From Paracoccaceae bacterium (GTDB lineage Bacteria; Pseudomonadota; Alphaproteobacteria; Rhodobacterales; Rhodobacteraceae), in NCBI GenBank assembly GCA_002402045.2, contig NVUX02000015.1:1-54360 (forward strand): DNA of 54,360 nt, given 5' to 3'. This document shows positions 25,711-34,130 of this stretch, piece after piece (within the stretch, counting starts at the first letter, position 1; the number at the start of each line of letters is the position of its first letter). Both the position numbers and the translations under genes were made by a program. Under the pieces are notes generated by a model that was not told the DNA's origin, ran no database searches, and saw nothing but the letters and a program-made list of their open reading frames with translations.

Positions 25711-26949
25711 TTACATCGAGTTTTTCACGGCCAGCGCCAGAGCTGTCACGGCATCAGCCGAGCTCATATCACTGTTGAAAAACGCGGTTACGGTATCGGT
25801 GATCGCACCGGCTTGAGCGCCACGAAGCGCCATGCCGTGGGCATATGATGGCAGCAAAGTACCATTGCCCGAGGCCACATCCATGTCATAGCCCGAACGG
25901 CGTGCGCAATAGTCAAAGCTATCAAGCGCTACATCGAGCCGTGCCGGAATGGAGCCTTTGTTGAGGTTAAACACCTCTTGGAAGTTTGGCCCCATGATAA
26001 GCTCAGCCAACAGGTTTTGCCCGTCGAGTTTATCTTGGCCCTCAACGTTAAACATCGCGAAGCTGTCTACGTTATAAAGGTAACCACCACCCGGCGTTGG
26101 GGCGCAGAGGAAGTCTTTACCCGGCTCAAGCCCGGCGGCCATAAACTCGCCTTTGGCCCAATCACCCATGATTTGGAAGGCAGCTTCACCATTCATCACC
26201 ATGGCGGTTGCAAGGTTCCAGTCGCGGCCCGAAAAGTCGTCATCCACAAAGCCGCGCAAGGTGCGAAACTGGTCAAACACGGCAACCATGGTTTCAGATG
26301 TTAGCGCGGCCTCGTCGAGGTCGATAAACGCTGCGCGGTAGAACTCGGCGCCCCCAAGGCCAACGGCGATGGATTCAAAAATTGTGGCGTCTTGCCACGA
26401 TTGGCCACCATGCCCCAGCGGCGTTATGCCCATGCCTTGCAGCTTTTCAGCTGCCGCATTGAACTCGGCCCATGTGGTTGGCATCTGGATGTTAGCATCG
26501 GCCAGCACTTGCGCGTTGCCCCAAATCCAGTTGATCCGGTGAACGTTTACGGGCGCGGCGCAATATTCGCCATCACACTTCATGTGGTTCGCAATCGCTT
26601 CCGGCAAAAGCGCATCCCAGTTATTGGCCACGGCTACATCATTGATGTTGGCCAGAACGCCTTCGTCATACCATTCCTGAATGGCCGGGCCTTTTAGCTG
26701 CACCGCAGCAGGCGCATTGCCAGAAAGCACACGTGCCCGTAGAGCCGTCATGGCCGCATCGCCACCACCGCCTGCTACGGGCATGTCTGTCCACGTGCCG
26801 CCACGACCTGAAAATTCATCCATCAATACCTGAACCGATTTGGCCTCACTACCCGAGGTCCACCAATGCAGTACTTCGGCTTGCGGCTCAGCCATTACAG
26901 CCCCCGCACCCAGCACCATTGCGGCCGCCATCATCGTCTTTTTCATCAT
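25711..26949 (-). CDS. ABC sugar-binding protein, glucose/mannose type
   Basis: 412 residues from the ATG at 26949, with GGGAGGAA upstream. A signal peptide (MMKKTMMAAAMVLGAGAVMA) sends it to the periplasm. It begins EVLHWWTSGSEAKSVQVL, and MGDWAKGEF and TPGGGYLYNVDSF are marks of the GltB-like glucose/mannose-binding proteins (Pseudomonas and Thermus relatives). This supports glucose or a related hexose as ligand; it is homology from memory. The reading frame extends to 27099, which would include the promoter region and is rejected. Confidence 0.9.
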   Translation of the reverse strand: MMKKTMMAAAMVLGAGAVMAEPQAEVLHWWTSGSEAKSVQVLMDEFSGRGGTWTDMPVAGGGGDAAMTALRARVLSGNAPAAVQLKGPAIQEWYDEGVLANINDVAVANNWDALLPEAIANHMKCDGEYCAAPVNVHRINWIWGNAQVLADANIQMPTTWAEFNAAAEKLQGMGITPLGHGGQSWQDATIFESIAVGLGGAEFYRAAFIDLDEAALTSETMVAVFDQFRTLRGFVDDDFSGRDWNLATAMVMNGEAAFQIMGDWAKGEFMAAGLEPGKDFLCAPTPGGGYLYNVDSFAMFNVEGQDKLDGQNLLAELIMGPNFQEVFNLNKGSIPARLDVALDSFDYCARRSGYDMDVASGNGTLLPSYAHGMALRGAQAGAITDTVTAFFNSDMSSADAVTALALAVKNSM

Positions 26950-27144
26950 CTCATTTCCTCCCACGGAATGTGAAACCATCCGATCAGATGCCGGACTGCC
27001 GCCATCAAGCCTTGGCACGCCCTGCCAAACAAGCCCCGCAAACGGCGGTAAATACAGTTTTAGCACGGCTTTGTTACCTTGCGTTACAATTTGGTTCAAT
27101 TTCCGTGCAAATTGCGTAACACTCTCCCAAACGCGGAGCCAGCC
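26950..27144. promoter_or_regulatory. Divergent control region of the importer operon and two-component genes
   Basis: The 195-bp spacer has GTTAC at 27073-27077 and 27083-27087 in direct repeat, exactly 10 bp apart, and an inverted copy GTAAC at 27116-27120. OmpR/PhoB-type regulators often bind such direct repeats one helical turn apart. The adjacent regulator is thus a candidate for binding here. No clear -10/-35 pair was identified. Confidence 0.4.
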
Positions 27145-27858
27145 ATGCCAATACCCACCCTGCTTGTTGTAGATGACGACCCCGACCTGAGCGAAATGCT
27201 AAAAGCGTTTCTGACGGGCCACGGCTTGGCTGTGCATACGGCGGCAAACTTCGCCGACGTAAGCCATACCGTTAGCCGCCACCGCATAGACCTTATTTTG
27301 CTCGATGTGATGCTGGGGCCGGAAAGCGGCATTGATATCTGCATGGGCCTGCGGCGTGAAAACGCTGTGCCAATCATCATGATGTCAGCGCTTTCAAGCG
27401 ATGATTACCGGATGCAAGGTTATGCGGCGGGGGCCGATGATTACATCGCCAAGCCCTTTAACCCAGATCTTTTACTGGCGCGTATTCGCGCCGTGCTAGG
27501 GCGCACCCAAAGGGCCGCCTCGCTCAGTTATCGCCGCGGAACACATATTTTCCGCTTTGGCCCATGGCGGTTTGATAGTCGCCTGAGCAGCCTTACTGGC
27601 GCAGATGACAGCGAAATTATGCTTTCAAAACGCGAAATCGCCTTGCTCAATGTGCTGCTCGCCAACCCCGGGCTTGCCCTTAGCCGTGAAGAAATTACCG
27701 CGGGCCTTGAGCAAGATACCCCCATGGAATCCCGCGCGCTGGATGTGGCCATTAGCCGATTGCGCAGCAAAATCGAGGCCGATCCGAAAGCGCCTGAAAT
27801 TATAAAAACCGTGCGCGGTGCGGGCTATATGCTGGCAACCGAGGTCAAAACCGAATGA
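27145..27858 (+). CDS. OmpR/PhoB-family response regulator
   Basis: 237 residues from the ATG at 27145, with CGGAG upstream. The receiver domain has acidic residues Asp10-Asp11, phospho-acceptor Asp54 (LLDVMLGP) and Lys103 (IAKPFNPD). A winged-helix DNA-binding domain follows (about 145-235, ALDVAISRLRSKIEADP). It overlaps the histidine kinase start by 4 nt (ATGA). Being divergent from the glucose-type importer, it resembles the GltR-GtrS arrangement of pseudomonads, which controls glucose uptake. Confidence 0.92.
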   Translation: MPIPTLLVVDDDPDLSEMLKAFLTGHGLAVHTAANFADVSHTVSRHRIDLILLDVMLGPESGIDICMGLRRENAVPIIMMSALSSDDYRMQGYAAGADDYIAKPFNPDLLLARIRAVLGRTQRAASLSYRRGTHIFRFGPWRFDSRLSSLTGADDSEIMLSKREIALLNVLLANPGLALSREEITAGLEQDTPMESRALDVAISRLRSKIEADPKAPEIIKTVRGAGYMLATEVKTE

Positions 27859-29240
27859 CCTTGCGCCGCCAAATATTCTTCGGGCTCACAATCGCAACCT
27901 TCGCTGGCGCGCTGATTGTCGGCGCTTGGTTTAAATACCAGCGCGATTTTGAGCGCCATCTTGCGCGGGCCTTCAGCGCCGGTATTTCGGCCCATAGCCT
28001 CTCCCAAGGCCAGCCCGCCGACAGCGCAGATTTGATCACAATCATGGTCGCGCCTGAAACCATTATCAGCATCAGTAACAATGCCCGCCTGCGCTTTCCA
28101 GATACCGAAATGCTGAATTTCGAAACCAACCTGACAATTGCCGCCGTGCCTGTGCGCATTCTCTCCGCTAGCCACCAATACAGCTTGGCCGAAATAAAAG
28201 GCCCGCCCGCCGCGCAATTTGGCCAGCTCTTCCGCAGCCTCGCCACATGGTGTGGCCGCCCGGCTGTTTTCCTAAAATCCCCCTCGGGCTGGCTGCGCAT
28301 TGAGGCCCCCGCGCTTTTTAGCTGTGCCGCCGCCCCCGCAGACTGGCGCACCCCCGCCCTTATTATCGCGTTCATCATTCTCGCAGGTTTGCTCACTATC
28401 GGGCTTGCTGTATCTGACCAGCTCACGACCCTCGCCAGCCAAATCAGCTCCCGCGCAAAAGACGGACGCACCACGCCGCTTCCCACCAGCGGCCCGCCCG
28501 AATTGCGTGCCATTTCCAGTGCCATCAACCGTTTTTTTGATCGGGAAAAGCAGCGCCACAGCCGCCGCGCCGCTTTGCTCTCTGGCATTTCCCACGATCT
28601 TGGCACCCCGACCCAGCGCCTGAAGCTCCGCACCGCGCTGATCCGCAACCAAGATTTGCGCATAAAGCTCGATCAAGACATAGACCAGATGACCTCGATG
28701 ATCGACTCGGTGCTGGCCTATACCCGCAATGAAATGGATGTGGAGGCGGTGCGCAAAATTCCGGTCTACAGCCTGCTCACCGCGATCACCGATGATTACA
28801 CAGATCTCGGCCACTCGGTTCGCCTTACGCCCTATCAGCCACCGCCAATGCTCAGTTCGAAAACCGTTTTTTCCGCGCAATCGCCCACTGCGCGGCGCAT
28901 TCATACGCCAGATAGCCTGCTGTGCCGCTGCCGCCCTAATGCCATCCGCCGCGCTATAAATAACCTCATTGATAACGCGCTAAAATACGGAAAATCTGCC
29001 ACGCTTAGCGTGCAGGCCACCGCCGAATTTATAACCATTCGGGTGCAGGACGAAGGCCGCGCAGAAGTTGATTTCAGCAAGTTGATAGAGCCGTTTGCCC
29101 GCGGGCAAAATGCGGCTCATCACCCGGGCACCGGGCTGGGGCTAACGATTGTTGACAGCATCGCCACCGGCCACGGCGGCACGCTTTCGTTTGCCCAAGC
29201 GCCCAATGGCACCATTGTTGAGTTCCGAATTCATCGCTGA
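27855..29240 (+). CDS. Sensor histidine kinase, partner of the adjacent regulator
   Basis: 461 residues. Membrane helices at about 8-25 and 167-186 enclose a periplasmic sensor of ~140 residues. A HAMP-like stretch (residues ~187-235) precedes the H-box with His247 in SGISHDLGTP. The N-box is LIDNALKYG (Asn374). The expected DxGxG box is degenerate (DEGRAEV), but GTGLGLTIV is intact. The kinase should sense a periplasmic sugar or sugar-bound binding protein and phosphorylate the regulator, by analogy with GtrS. The degenerate G1 box makes ATP-binding strength uncertain. Confidence 0.88.
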   Translation: MTLRRQIFFGLTIATFAGALIVGAWFKYQRDFERHLARAFSAGISAHSLSQGQPADSADLITIMVAPETIISISNNARLRFPDTEMLNFETNLTIAAVPVRILSASHQYSLAEIKGPPAAQFGQLFRSLATWCGRPAVFLKSPSGWLRIEAPALFSCAAAPADWRTPALIIAFIILAGLLTIGLAVSDQLTTLASQISSRAKDGRTTPLPTSGPPELRAISSAINRFFDREKQRHSRRAALLSGISHDLGTPTQRLKLRTALIRNQDLRIKLDQDIDQMTSMIDSVLAYTRNEMDVEAVRKIPVYSLLTAITDDYTDLGHSVRLTPYQPPPMLSSKTVFSAQSPTARRIHTPDSLLCRCRPNAIRRAINNLIDNALKYGKSATLSVQATAEFITIRVQDEGRAEVDFSKLIEPFARGQNAAHHPGTGLGLTIVDSIATGHGGTLSFAQAPNGTIVEFRIHR

Positions 29241-29250
29241 GCAGGGGCCG

Positions 29251-30555
29251 CTACGCCGAGAGCCAGCTCTTGAAGGCGTGAAAGCTGTTTTTGGGCGTTC
29301 TTTCTTGGGTTTCAAAATCCACATGAATCATGCCAAAGCGTTTTTCATAGCCAAAAGCCCATTCGAAATTATCCAGCAATGACCAATAAAAATAGCCCTG
29401 AATATTTGCCCCGCCGGCAATGGCTGATTGTATTTGCGCCAGATGGCTAAACAGATAGTCGCTGCGGGCGGGATCATCAATAACGCCATCTTGGGGCGAA
29501 TCATCCCATGCCATACCGTTTTCGGTGACAAAAAGCGGCAGGTCTGCGGTGTAATCTTGCCGCAGCATTTTTAGGGTCTCGCCCAGCCCCTCGGGGTAAA
29601 TATCCCAGCCCATCTGGGTTTTGGGCGCATCGGTTTTGCGCATGGTATAGCGCGGCCACGGCCCCGGAGCCTCGGTAATAGTTTGGCGGGTGTAATAATT
29701 AACCCCCAACCAATCAAGCGGGGCAGATATGCGCGCCATATCATCCTGCCAGTTTTCCGGCAGGTGGGCATCAAGCCCCTCCAGCACCAGCTCGGGGTAG
29801 CGGCCCTTGGTGAGCGGCTCAATAAACATACGGTTCATAATAGCGTCAAACCGCGCAATGGCCGGGGTGTCTTGGGGCGTGGCGGGCTGGGAGGCCTCAA
29901 AATTCAGCACAATGCCGAGGTTTTTTTGGCCACGCGCCCGCAGACGCTCCATCGCTTCGCCGTGGGCCAGTAGCACATGGTGCACGGCGCGGGCGCCCGC
30001 AGTAATATCCTGCTTTCCGGGGGCGTGATGGCCAAGAAAATGTGAAAGCCAGCTCACGCACCACGGCTCGTTAATGGTGGCGGTAGAGGCCATGCGGTCG
30101 CCAATACGGTCCATTACAGCATCGGTGTAGTCACCAAACCAGCGGGCCACATCGCGGTTTTCCCAGCCGCCCAGCGCGCCAAGGGCGGCGGGCATATCCC
30201 AATGATAAAGCGTCAGAAACGGCTTTAGGCCGCGCGCCAAAGTGGCATCCACCAGCCTGTCATAATAATCGAGGCCCGCTTGATTTACCGTCCGGCCATC
30301 GGGCATAACCCGCGCCCAGCTTGTAGAAAACCGGTAAGCGTCCAAGCCTTTTAGCAGGTCGAGATCAGCCTCATATCTGTGGTAGTGATCACAGGCAATT
30401 GCGCCGGTTTCGCCGTTTACCACCCTACCGGGCTGTGCGGCGAACGTATCCCAAATTGTGGGGCCAGCGCCGCCAAAACCATGGCCCTCGATCTGGTAAG
30501 CTGACGTGGCAGCCCCAAAAAGGAACGCTTCGGGGAAATCTTTTCGTGTTATCAT
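29251..30555 (-). CDS. GH1 beta-glucosidase
   Basis: 434 residues, normal GH1 size. The acid/base is Glu163 in TINEPW and the nucleophile Glu345 in FVTENG. FLFGAATSAYQIEG is the GH1 N-terminal signature. There is no signal peptide, so it acts in the cytoplasm on imported beta-glucosides such as cellobiose, releasing glucose. It starts inside the stop of the LacI gene (ATGA overlap), so the two are co-transcribed. It ends 10 nt from the convergent histidine kinase gene, leaving no room for a separate terminator. Confidence 0.94.
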   Translation of the reverse strand: MITRKDFPEAFLFGAATSAYQIEGHGFGGAGPTIWDTFAAQPGRVVNGETGAIACDHYHRYEADLDLLKGLDAYRFSTSWARVMPDGRTVNQAGLDYYDRLVDATLARGLKPFLTLYHWDMPAALGALGGWENRDVARWFGDYTDAVMDRIGDRMASTATINEPWCVSWLSHFLGHHAPGKQDITAGARAVHHVLLAHGEAMERLRARGQKNLGIVLNFEASQPATPQDTPAIARFDAIMNRMFIEPLTKGRYPELVLEGLDAHLPENWQDDMARISAPLDWLGVNYYTRQTITEAPGPWPRYTMRKTDAPKTQMGWDIYPEGLGETLKMLRQDYTADLPLFVTENGMAWDDSPQDGVIDDPARSDYLFSHLAQIQSAIAGGANIQGYFYWSLLDNFEWAFGYEKRFGMIHVDFETQERTPKNSFHAFKSWLSA

Positions 30556-31577
30556 TTTGGAGCGGGTCCTGTGCTTTCACCAAGGGTCAGGTCTGTTTCC
30601 AGCAAGGTGTGGCGCGGGGTTTGGTCGCCCGCATCAATAATATCAAGTAACATTTGCGCGCACAGCTTGCCCGCCTCGTGCACCGAGGACTTTGTGGCGG
30701 TAAATATCGGAATATCCGCCCCGTTGGGCAGGTAGGAAAGCGCATCATCATGGATGATCACCGAAATATCACGGCCCATTTTGAGCTGGGCATCGCTAAT
30801 CGCGCGGCGCACGCCAATGGCCATAATCATTGAGGACACGATAAAGGCCGTAGGGGGATTGGGATCCCCAAGCATGCTTTGTGCCTTGTTATAACCAAAT
30901 CCTTCCGTCATTTCTCCGGTGGCCATAAACACCGGATGGGCATGTAGCCCACGGGTTTTATGAGCCGCCAAAAATCCGTCTTTGCGGCGCTTGGCAAAAT
31001 CCATGAACTCAAGGCCATTGATCAGCCCCAAACGTATATGCCCAAGATCAAACAAAAAGTTGGCGGCGCGTTCAAAGGAGCGGCGGTTATTAACATCAAC
31101 CCATGAATAATCGGTATCGCCATCACTGGTGCGGCCATGCACCACAAACGGAATGCCGAGGCTTTTTAGCAGAGCAATACGCGGATCATTCTGGCGCGGG
31201 CCGTGCACGATAACGCCGTCAACCGAAGCCTTGGCGGCCAGCTCGCGATAGGTGCGCTCCTCGTCAATATCCGGCACTACGGAAAGCAGCATATCATGAT
31301 GGTTGCGCGAATAGATTTCCCCCGCACCCGCAATAAAATCAGCAAAAATCGGGTTTACGATCTCATGCCGGGTCGAAATTGGAATAACGTGGCCGATCGC
31401 CATTGAGCGTCCGGTTGCAAGACTTTTGGCACGAATATTGGCGCGATAATTGTGCTGAGCGGCCGCAGCCTTTACCCGCTCGCGGGTGGCCTCGCTTACC
31501 TCGGGGTAATTATTAAGCGCACGGCTAACCGTGGTTTGAGACAAGCCCAAAATTTTTGACAATTTCTTAAGGTTCAT
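30552..31577 (-). CDS. aglR: LacI-family repressor of the alpha-glucoside locus
   Basis: 341 residues from the ATG at 31577; a TTG at 31583 in frame is possible. The N-terminal helix-turn-helix (LKKLSKILGLSQTTVSRALN) is followed by the hinge and a periplasmic-binding-like effector domain. An AAAGCGCTTT operator at 31582-31591 overlaps the place where a ribosome binding site should be and none is visible, so autorepression is likely. The effector is probably an alpha- or beta-glucoside. The aglR name rests on synteny with the rhizobial aglREFGAK cluster. Confidence 0.87.
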   Translation of the reverse strand: MNLKKLSKILGLSQTTVSRALNNYPEVSEATRERVKAAAAQHNYRANIRAKSLATGRSMAIGHVIPISTRHEIVNPIFADFIAGAGEIYSRNHHDMLLSVVPDIDEERTYRELAAKASVDGVIVHGPRQNDPRIALLKSLGIPFVVHGRTSDGDTDYSWVDVNNRRSFERAANFLFDLGHIRLGLINGLEFMDFAKRRKDGFLAAHKTRGLHAHPVFMATGEMTEGFGYNKAQSMLGDPNPPTAFIVSSMIMAIGVRRAISDAQLKMGRDISVIIHDDALSYLPNGADIPIFTATKSSVHEAGKLCAQMLLDIIDAGDQTPRHTLLETDLTLGESTGPAPK

Positions 31578-31581
31578 ATTC

Positions 31582-31735
31582 AAAGCGCTTTCAAATTATC
31601 CGTGACTATAGACACACGGTTGCAAAACATCAAAGCAGTTATTTTATCATTATTAAAGCTTTCTATTGACAGAATGGCGCAAATATTCGAGCTTGCAAAT
31701 ATTCAAAGCGCTTTGGTAATGATTCCAAGCGCTTT
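31582..31735. promoter_or_regulatory. Three LacI-type operators between aglR and aglE
   Basis: AAAGCGCTTT occurs at 31582-31591 and 31705-31714; AAGCGCTTT occurs at 31727-31735. The last two centres are 21 bp apart, two helical turns, and the first is ~123 bp away, which would allow a repression loop. A consensus TTGACA lies at 31666-31671, upstream of the second operator, but no good -10 was found at normal spacing. Confidence 0.7.
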
Positions 31736-31783
31736 CAAAAAGAATCACAAAAGAGCGCAAATGTGCTCACTCAGGAGGAAACT

Positions 31784-33052
31784 ATGAAACATCTATTATT
31801 GGCTGGTGCGGCTTCAATGGCGCTCACGGCTAGCTTGGCCACTGCCGAGCAGATCACGGTATTTGGGCCTTGGCTTGGCCCAGACCAAGAAAGAGCAGAA
31901 ACCGTGCTTGCCGCTTTTGCGGAAGCTTCAGGCCATGATGTGCGTTATGTTGGCTCAGATAGCTTTGAACAGCAAATTTTGGTAGACTCCGAAGCAGGCT
32001 CTGCTGCCAACGTATCCGTATTTCCGCAACCAGGTTTGGCCGCTGATATGGCCGCGCGCGGGTTCCTTACGCCGCTCGCCGATGGCACCGCTGACTGGGT
32101 GCGCGAAAACTACGCTGCCGGCCAAAGCTGGGTAGATTTGGGCACGTATGCAGGGCCAGACGGCACTGATAGCCTTTATGGCCTGTTCTATAAGGTCGAC
32201 CTGAAATCACTCGTTTGGTATTCACCCGAAAACTTTGAAGACGCTGGTTATGATATTCCTGACTCCATGGAAGAGCTGATCGCGCTGAGCGACCAAATCG
32301 TTGCCGATGGCGGCACTCCTTGGTGCATCGGGCTAGGCTCAGGCGGCGCAACCGGTTGGCCAGCAACTGACTGGGTAGAAGACCTACTGCTTCGCACCCA
32401 AACACCAGACGTTTATGACGGCTGGGTGAGCAACGAAATTCCGTTTAATGACCCACGTATTGTGGCCGCCATTGAAGAATTCGGTATATTTGCGGGCAAT
32501 GATGATTATGTTTCCGGTGGTGCCGGTGCTGTAGCCTCAACCGACTTCCGCGACAGCCCAAAAGGTCTGTTTAGCTCGCCACCGCAGTGCTACATGCACC
32601 GCCAAGCCAGCTTCATTCCGGCCTTCTTCCCCGAAGGCACGATTGTGGGTGAAGACGCTGATTTCTTCTACTTCCCTGCCTACGCGGGAAAAGACCTCGG
32701 CAAGCCTGTGCTGGGCGCTGGCACCGTTTGGGCCATCACCAATGATAGCCCAGCCGCGCATGAGCTGATCGCGTTTCTCGAAACAACCGAAGCCCATGAA
32801 ATCTGGATGGCGCTTGGGGGCTTCCTGACACCACATAAGGGTGTAGATACTTCGGTATTTGGGGACCCAACGCTGGCCAAGATGAATGACATCTTGCTCA
32901 ATGCAACCACTTTCCGGTTTGACGGCTCAGACCTAATGCCCGGCGGTATTGGTGCAGGCGCTTTCTGGACAGGCATGGTTGATTATGCCGGTGGCAAATC
33001 GGCTCAAGACGTAGCGGATGCCATTCAGGACGCATGGGACGCGTTGAAGTAA
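31784..33052 (+). CDS. aglE: Alpha-glucoside-binding protein
   Basis: 422 residues from the ATG at 31784, with AGGAGG 6 nt upstream. A signal peptide (MKHLLLAGAASMALTASLATA) precedes the mature EQITVFGPWLGPDQERAE. The order aglE-F-G-A-K downstream of a LacI gene matches the rhizobial alpha-glucoside (sucrose, maltose, trehalose) system, so the ligand is inferred from synteny. A GC-rich hairpin with a T-tract lies nine bases past the stop. Confidence 0.88.
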   Translation: MKHLLLAGAASMALTASLATAEQITVFGPWLGPDQERAETVLAAFAEASGHDVRYVGSDSFEQQILVDSEAGSAANVSVFPQPGLAADMAARGFLTPLADGTADWVRENYAAGQSWVDLGTYAGPDGTDSLYGLFYKVDLKSLVWYSPENFEDAGYDIPDSMEELIALSDQIVADGGTPWCIGLGSGGATGWPATDWVEDLLLRTQTPDVYDGWVSNEIPFNDPRIVAAIEEFGIFAGNDDYVSGGAGAVASTDFRDSPKGLFSSPPQCYMHRQASFIPAFFPEGTIVGEDADFFYFPAYAGKDLGKPVLGAGTVWAITNDSPAAHELIAFLETTEAHEIWMALGGFLTPHKGVDTSVFGDPTLAKMNDILLNATTFRFDGSDLMPGGIGAGAFWTGMVDYAGGKSAQDVADAIQDAWDALK

Positions 33053-33060
33053 AACATGTT

Positions 33061-33089
33061 GGCCCGGCATATCGCCGGGCCACTTTTTT
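33061..33089 (+). terminator. Terminator-like hairpin between aglE and aglF
   Basis: GGCCCGGC-ATATC-GCCGGGCC (33061-33081) is a perfect 8-bp stem followed by ACTTTTTTG. It is a good intrinsic terminator inside the operon; leaky termination would yield more AglE than permease. Confidence 0.75.
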
Positions 33090-33101
33090 GGGGAGGTTAA
33101 T

Positions 33102-34121
33102 ATGCATCCGGCACTTCAAGGCATCATCACGATTTTGGTCGGCGTTGGCGGCTGCGTCGGGTATTTTTACCTCTCCAACCAGTTTTTAGACAAAGTGCTT
33201 TGCCCCCCACGCGGCAAAAACGCGGGCCGAAATATTAACCGCGCCAATATCATCCGCCCTTGGCTGTTTTTGCTGCCAGCAATCTTGGCGCTGAGCATTT
33301 ATCTGGCCTATCCGGTTATTGAAACCCTGCGGCTTTCCCTCACTAAGCGCAGCACCCTGCCTGATGGCAGCACGGCCTATGCGTGGGCGGGGCTGGATAA
33401 TTATCGCCAAATGATGAAAGAGCCGAAATTCTGGGAAGCGCTTAAAAATAACGCTATGTGGCTGGCCGTAGTTCCCGCCCTTGCCACGGGCTTTGGCCTG
33501 TTGGCGGCACAGCTGACCGACCGCCTAAAGTGGGGCAACATTGCAAAATCTCTTATTTTTATGCCGATGGCGATATCCTTTGTGGGCGCCGCGGTAATTT
33601 TCAAGCTGGTCTATGATATGCGCCCGATCGAGCAAGAGCAGATCGGGATACTCAATGCGCTTTACCTCAATTTTGGCGGCGAGGCCCCGATAGCCTGGCT
33701 TACGACGCCCTTTTGGAATAGTTTCCTCCTAATGGCGGTGCTGGTCTGGATCCAAACTGGCTTTGCCATGGTCATCCTTTCAGCCGCCCTGCGCGGCATT
33801 CCGGAAGAAACCATAGAGGCCGCGATTGTAGACGGGGCCAACCCGTTTCAGGTGTTTTTCAAAATCAAAGTACCGCAGATCAAAGGCACAATCATGGTGG
33901 TTTGGACAACGATTACCATCGTCGTGCTCAAGGTTTTCGACATCGTATTTGCCATGACCAACGGGCAGTGGGAAACACAGGTTTTGGCCAATTATATGTA
34001 TGACAAGCTGTTTCGGTCTAACGACTGGGGCGTCGGCTCGGCCAGCGCCATGGTCATTATGCTGCTAGTAACACCAATTCTGGTGTGGAACGTGCGCAAC
34101 GCGCGCCGTGAAATGGAATAG
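33102..34121 (+). CDS. aglF: Alpha-glucoside ABC permease F
   Basis: 339 residues. One N-terminal helix before a PPRGKNAGRNINRAN linker is an extension, followed by the six-helix MalF-like core. EETIEAAIVDGANPFQVFF is the EAA loop contacting AglK. GGGGAGG sits before the ATG. It is spaced 9 nt from aglG. Confidence 0.92.
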   Translation: MHPALQGIITILVGVGGCVGYFYLSNQFLDKVLCPPRGKNAGRNINRANIIRPWLFLLPAILALSIYLAYPVIETLRLSLTKRSTLPDGSTAYAWAGLDNYRQMMKEPKFWEALKNNAMWLAVVPALATGFGLLAAQLTDRLKWGNIAKSLIFMPMAISFVGAAVIFKLVYDMRPIEQEQIGILNALYLNFGGEAPIAWLTTPFWNSFLLMAVLVWIQTGFAMVILSAALRGIPEETIEAAIVDGANPFQVFFKIKVPQIKGTIMVVWTTITIVVLKVFDIVFAMTNGQWETQVLANYMYDKLFRSNDWGVGSASAMVIMLLVTPILVWNVRNARREME

Positions 34122-34130
34122 GAGGCTGAT

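Noticed and set aside
26950-27099. 50-residue N-terminal extension of the glucose-type binding protein
   Set aside because: It would precede the signal peptide and cover the divergent promoter.
31666-31694. Complete sigma-70 promoter for aglE at the TTGACA
   Set aside because: At 16-18 bp spacing the sequence is GAGCTT-like, not a -10 box. Only the -35 match is good.
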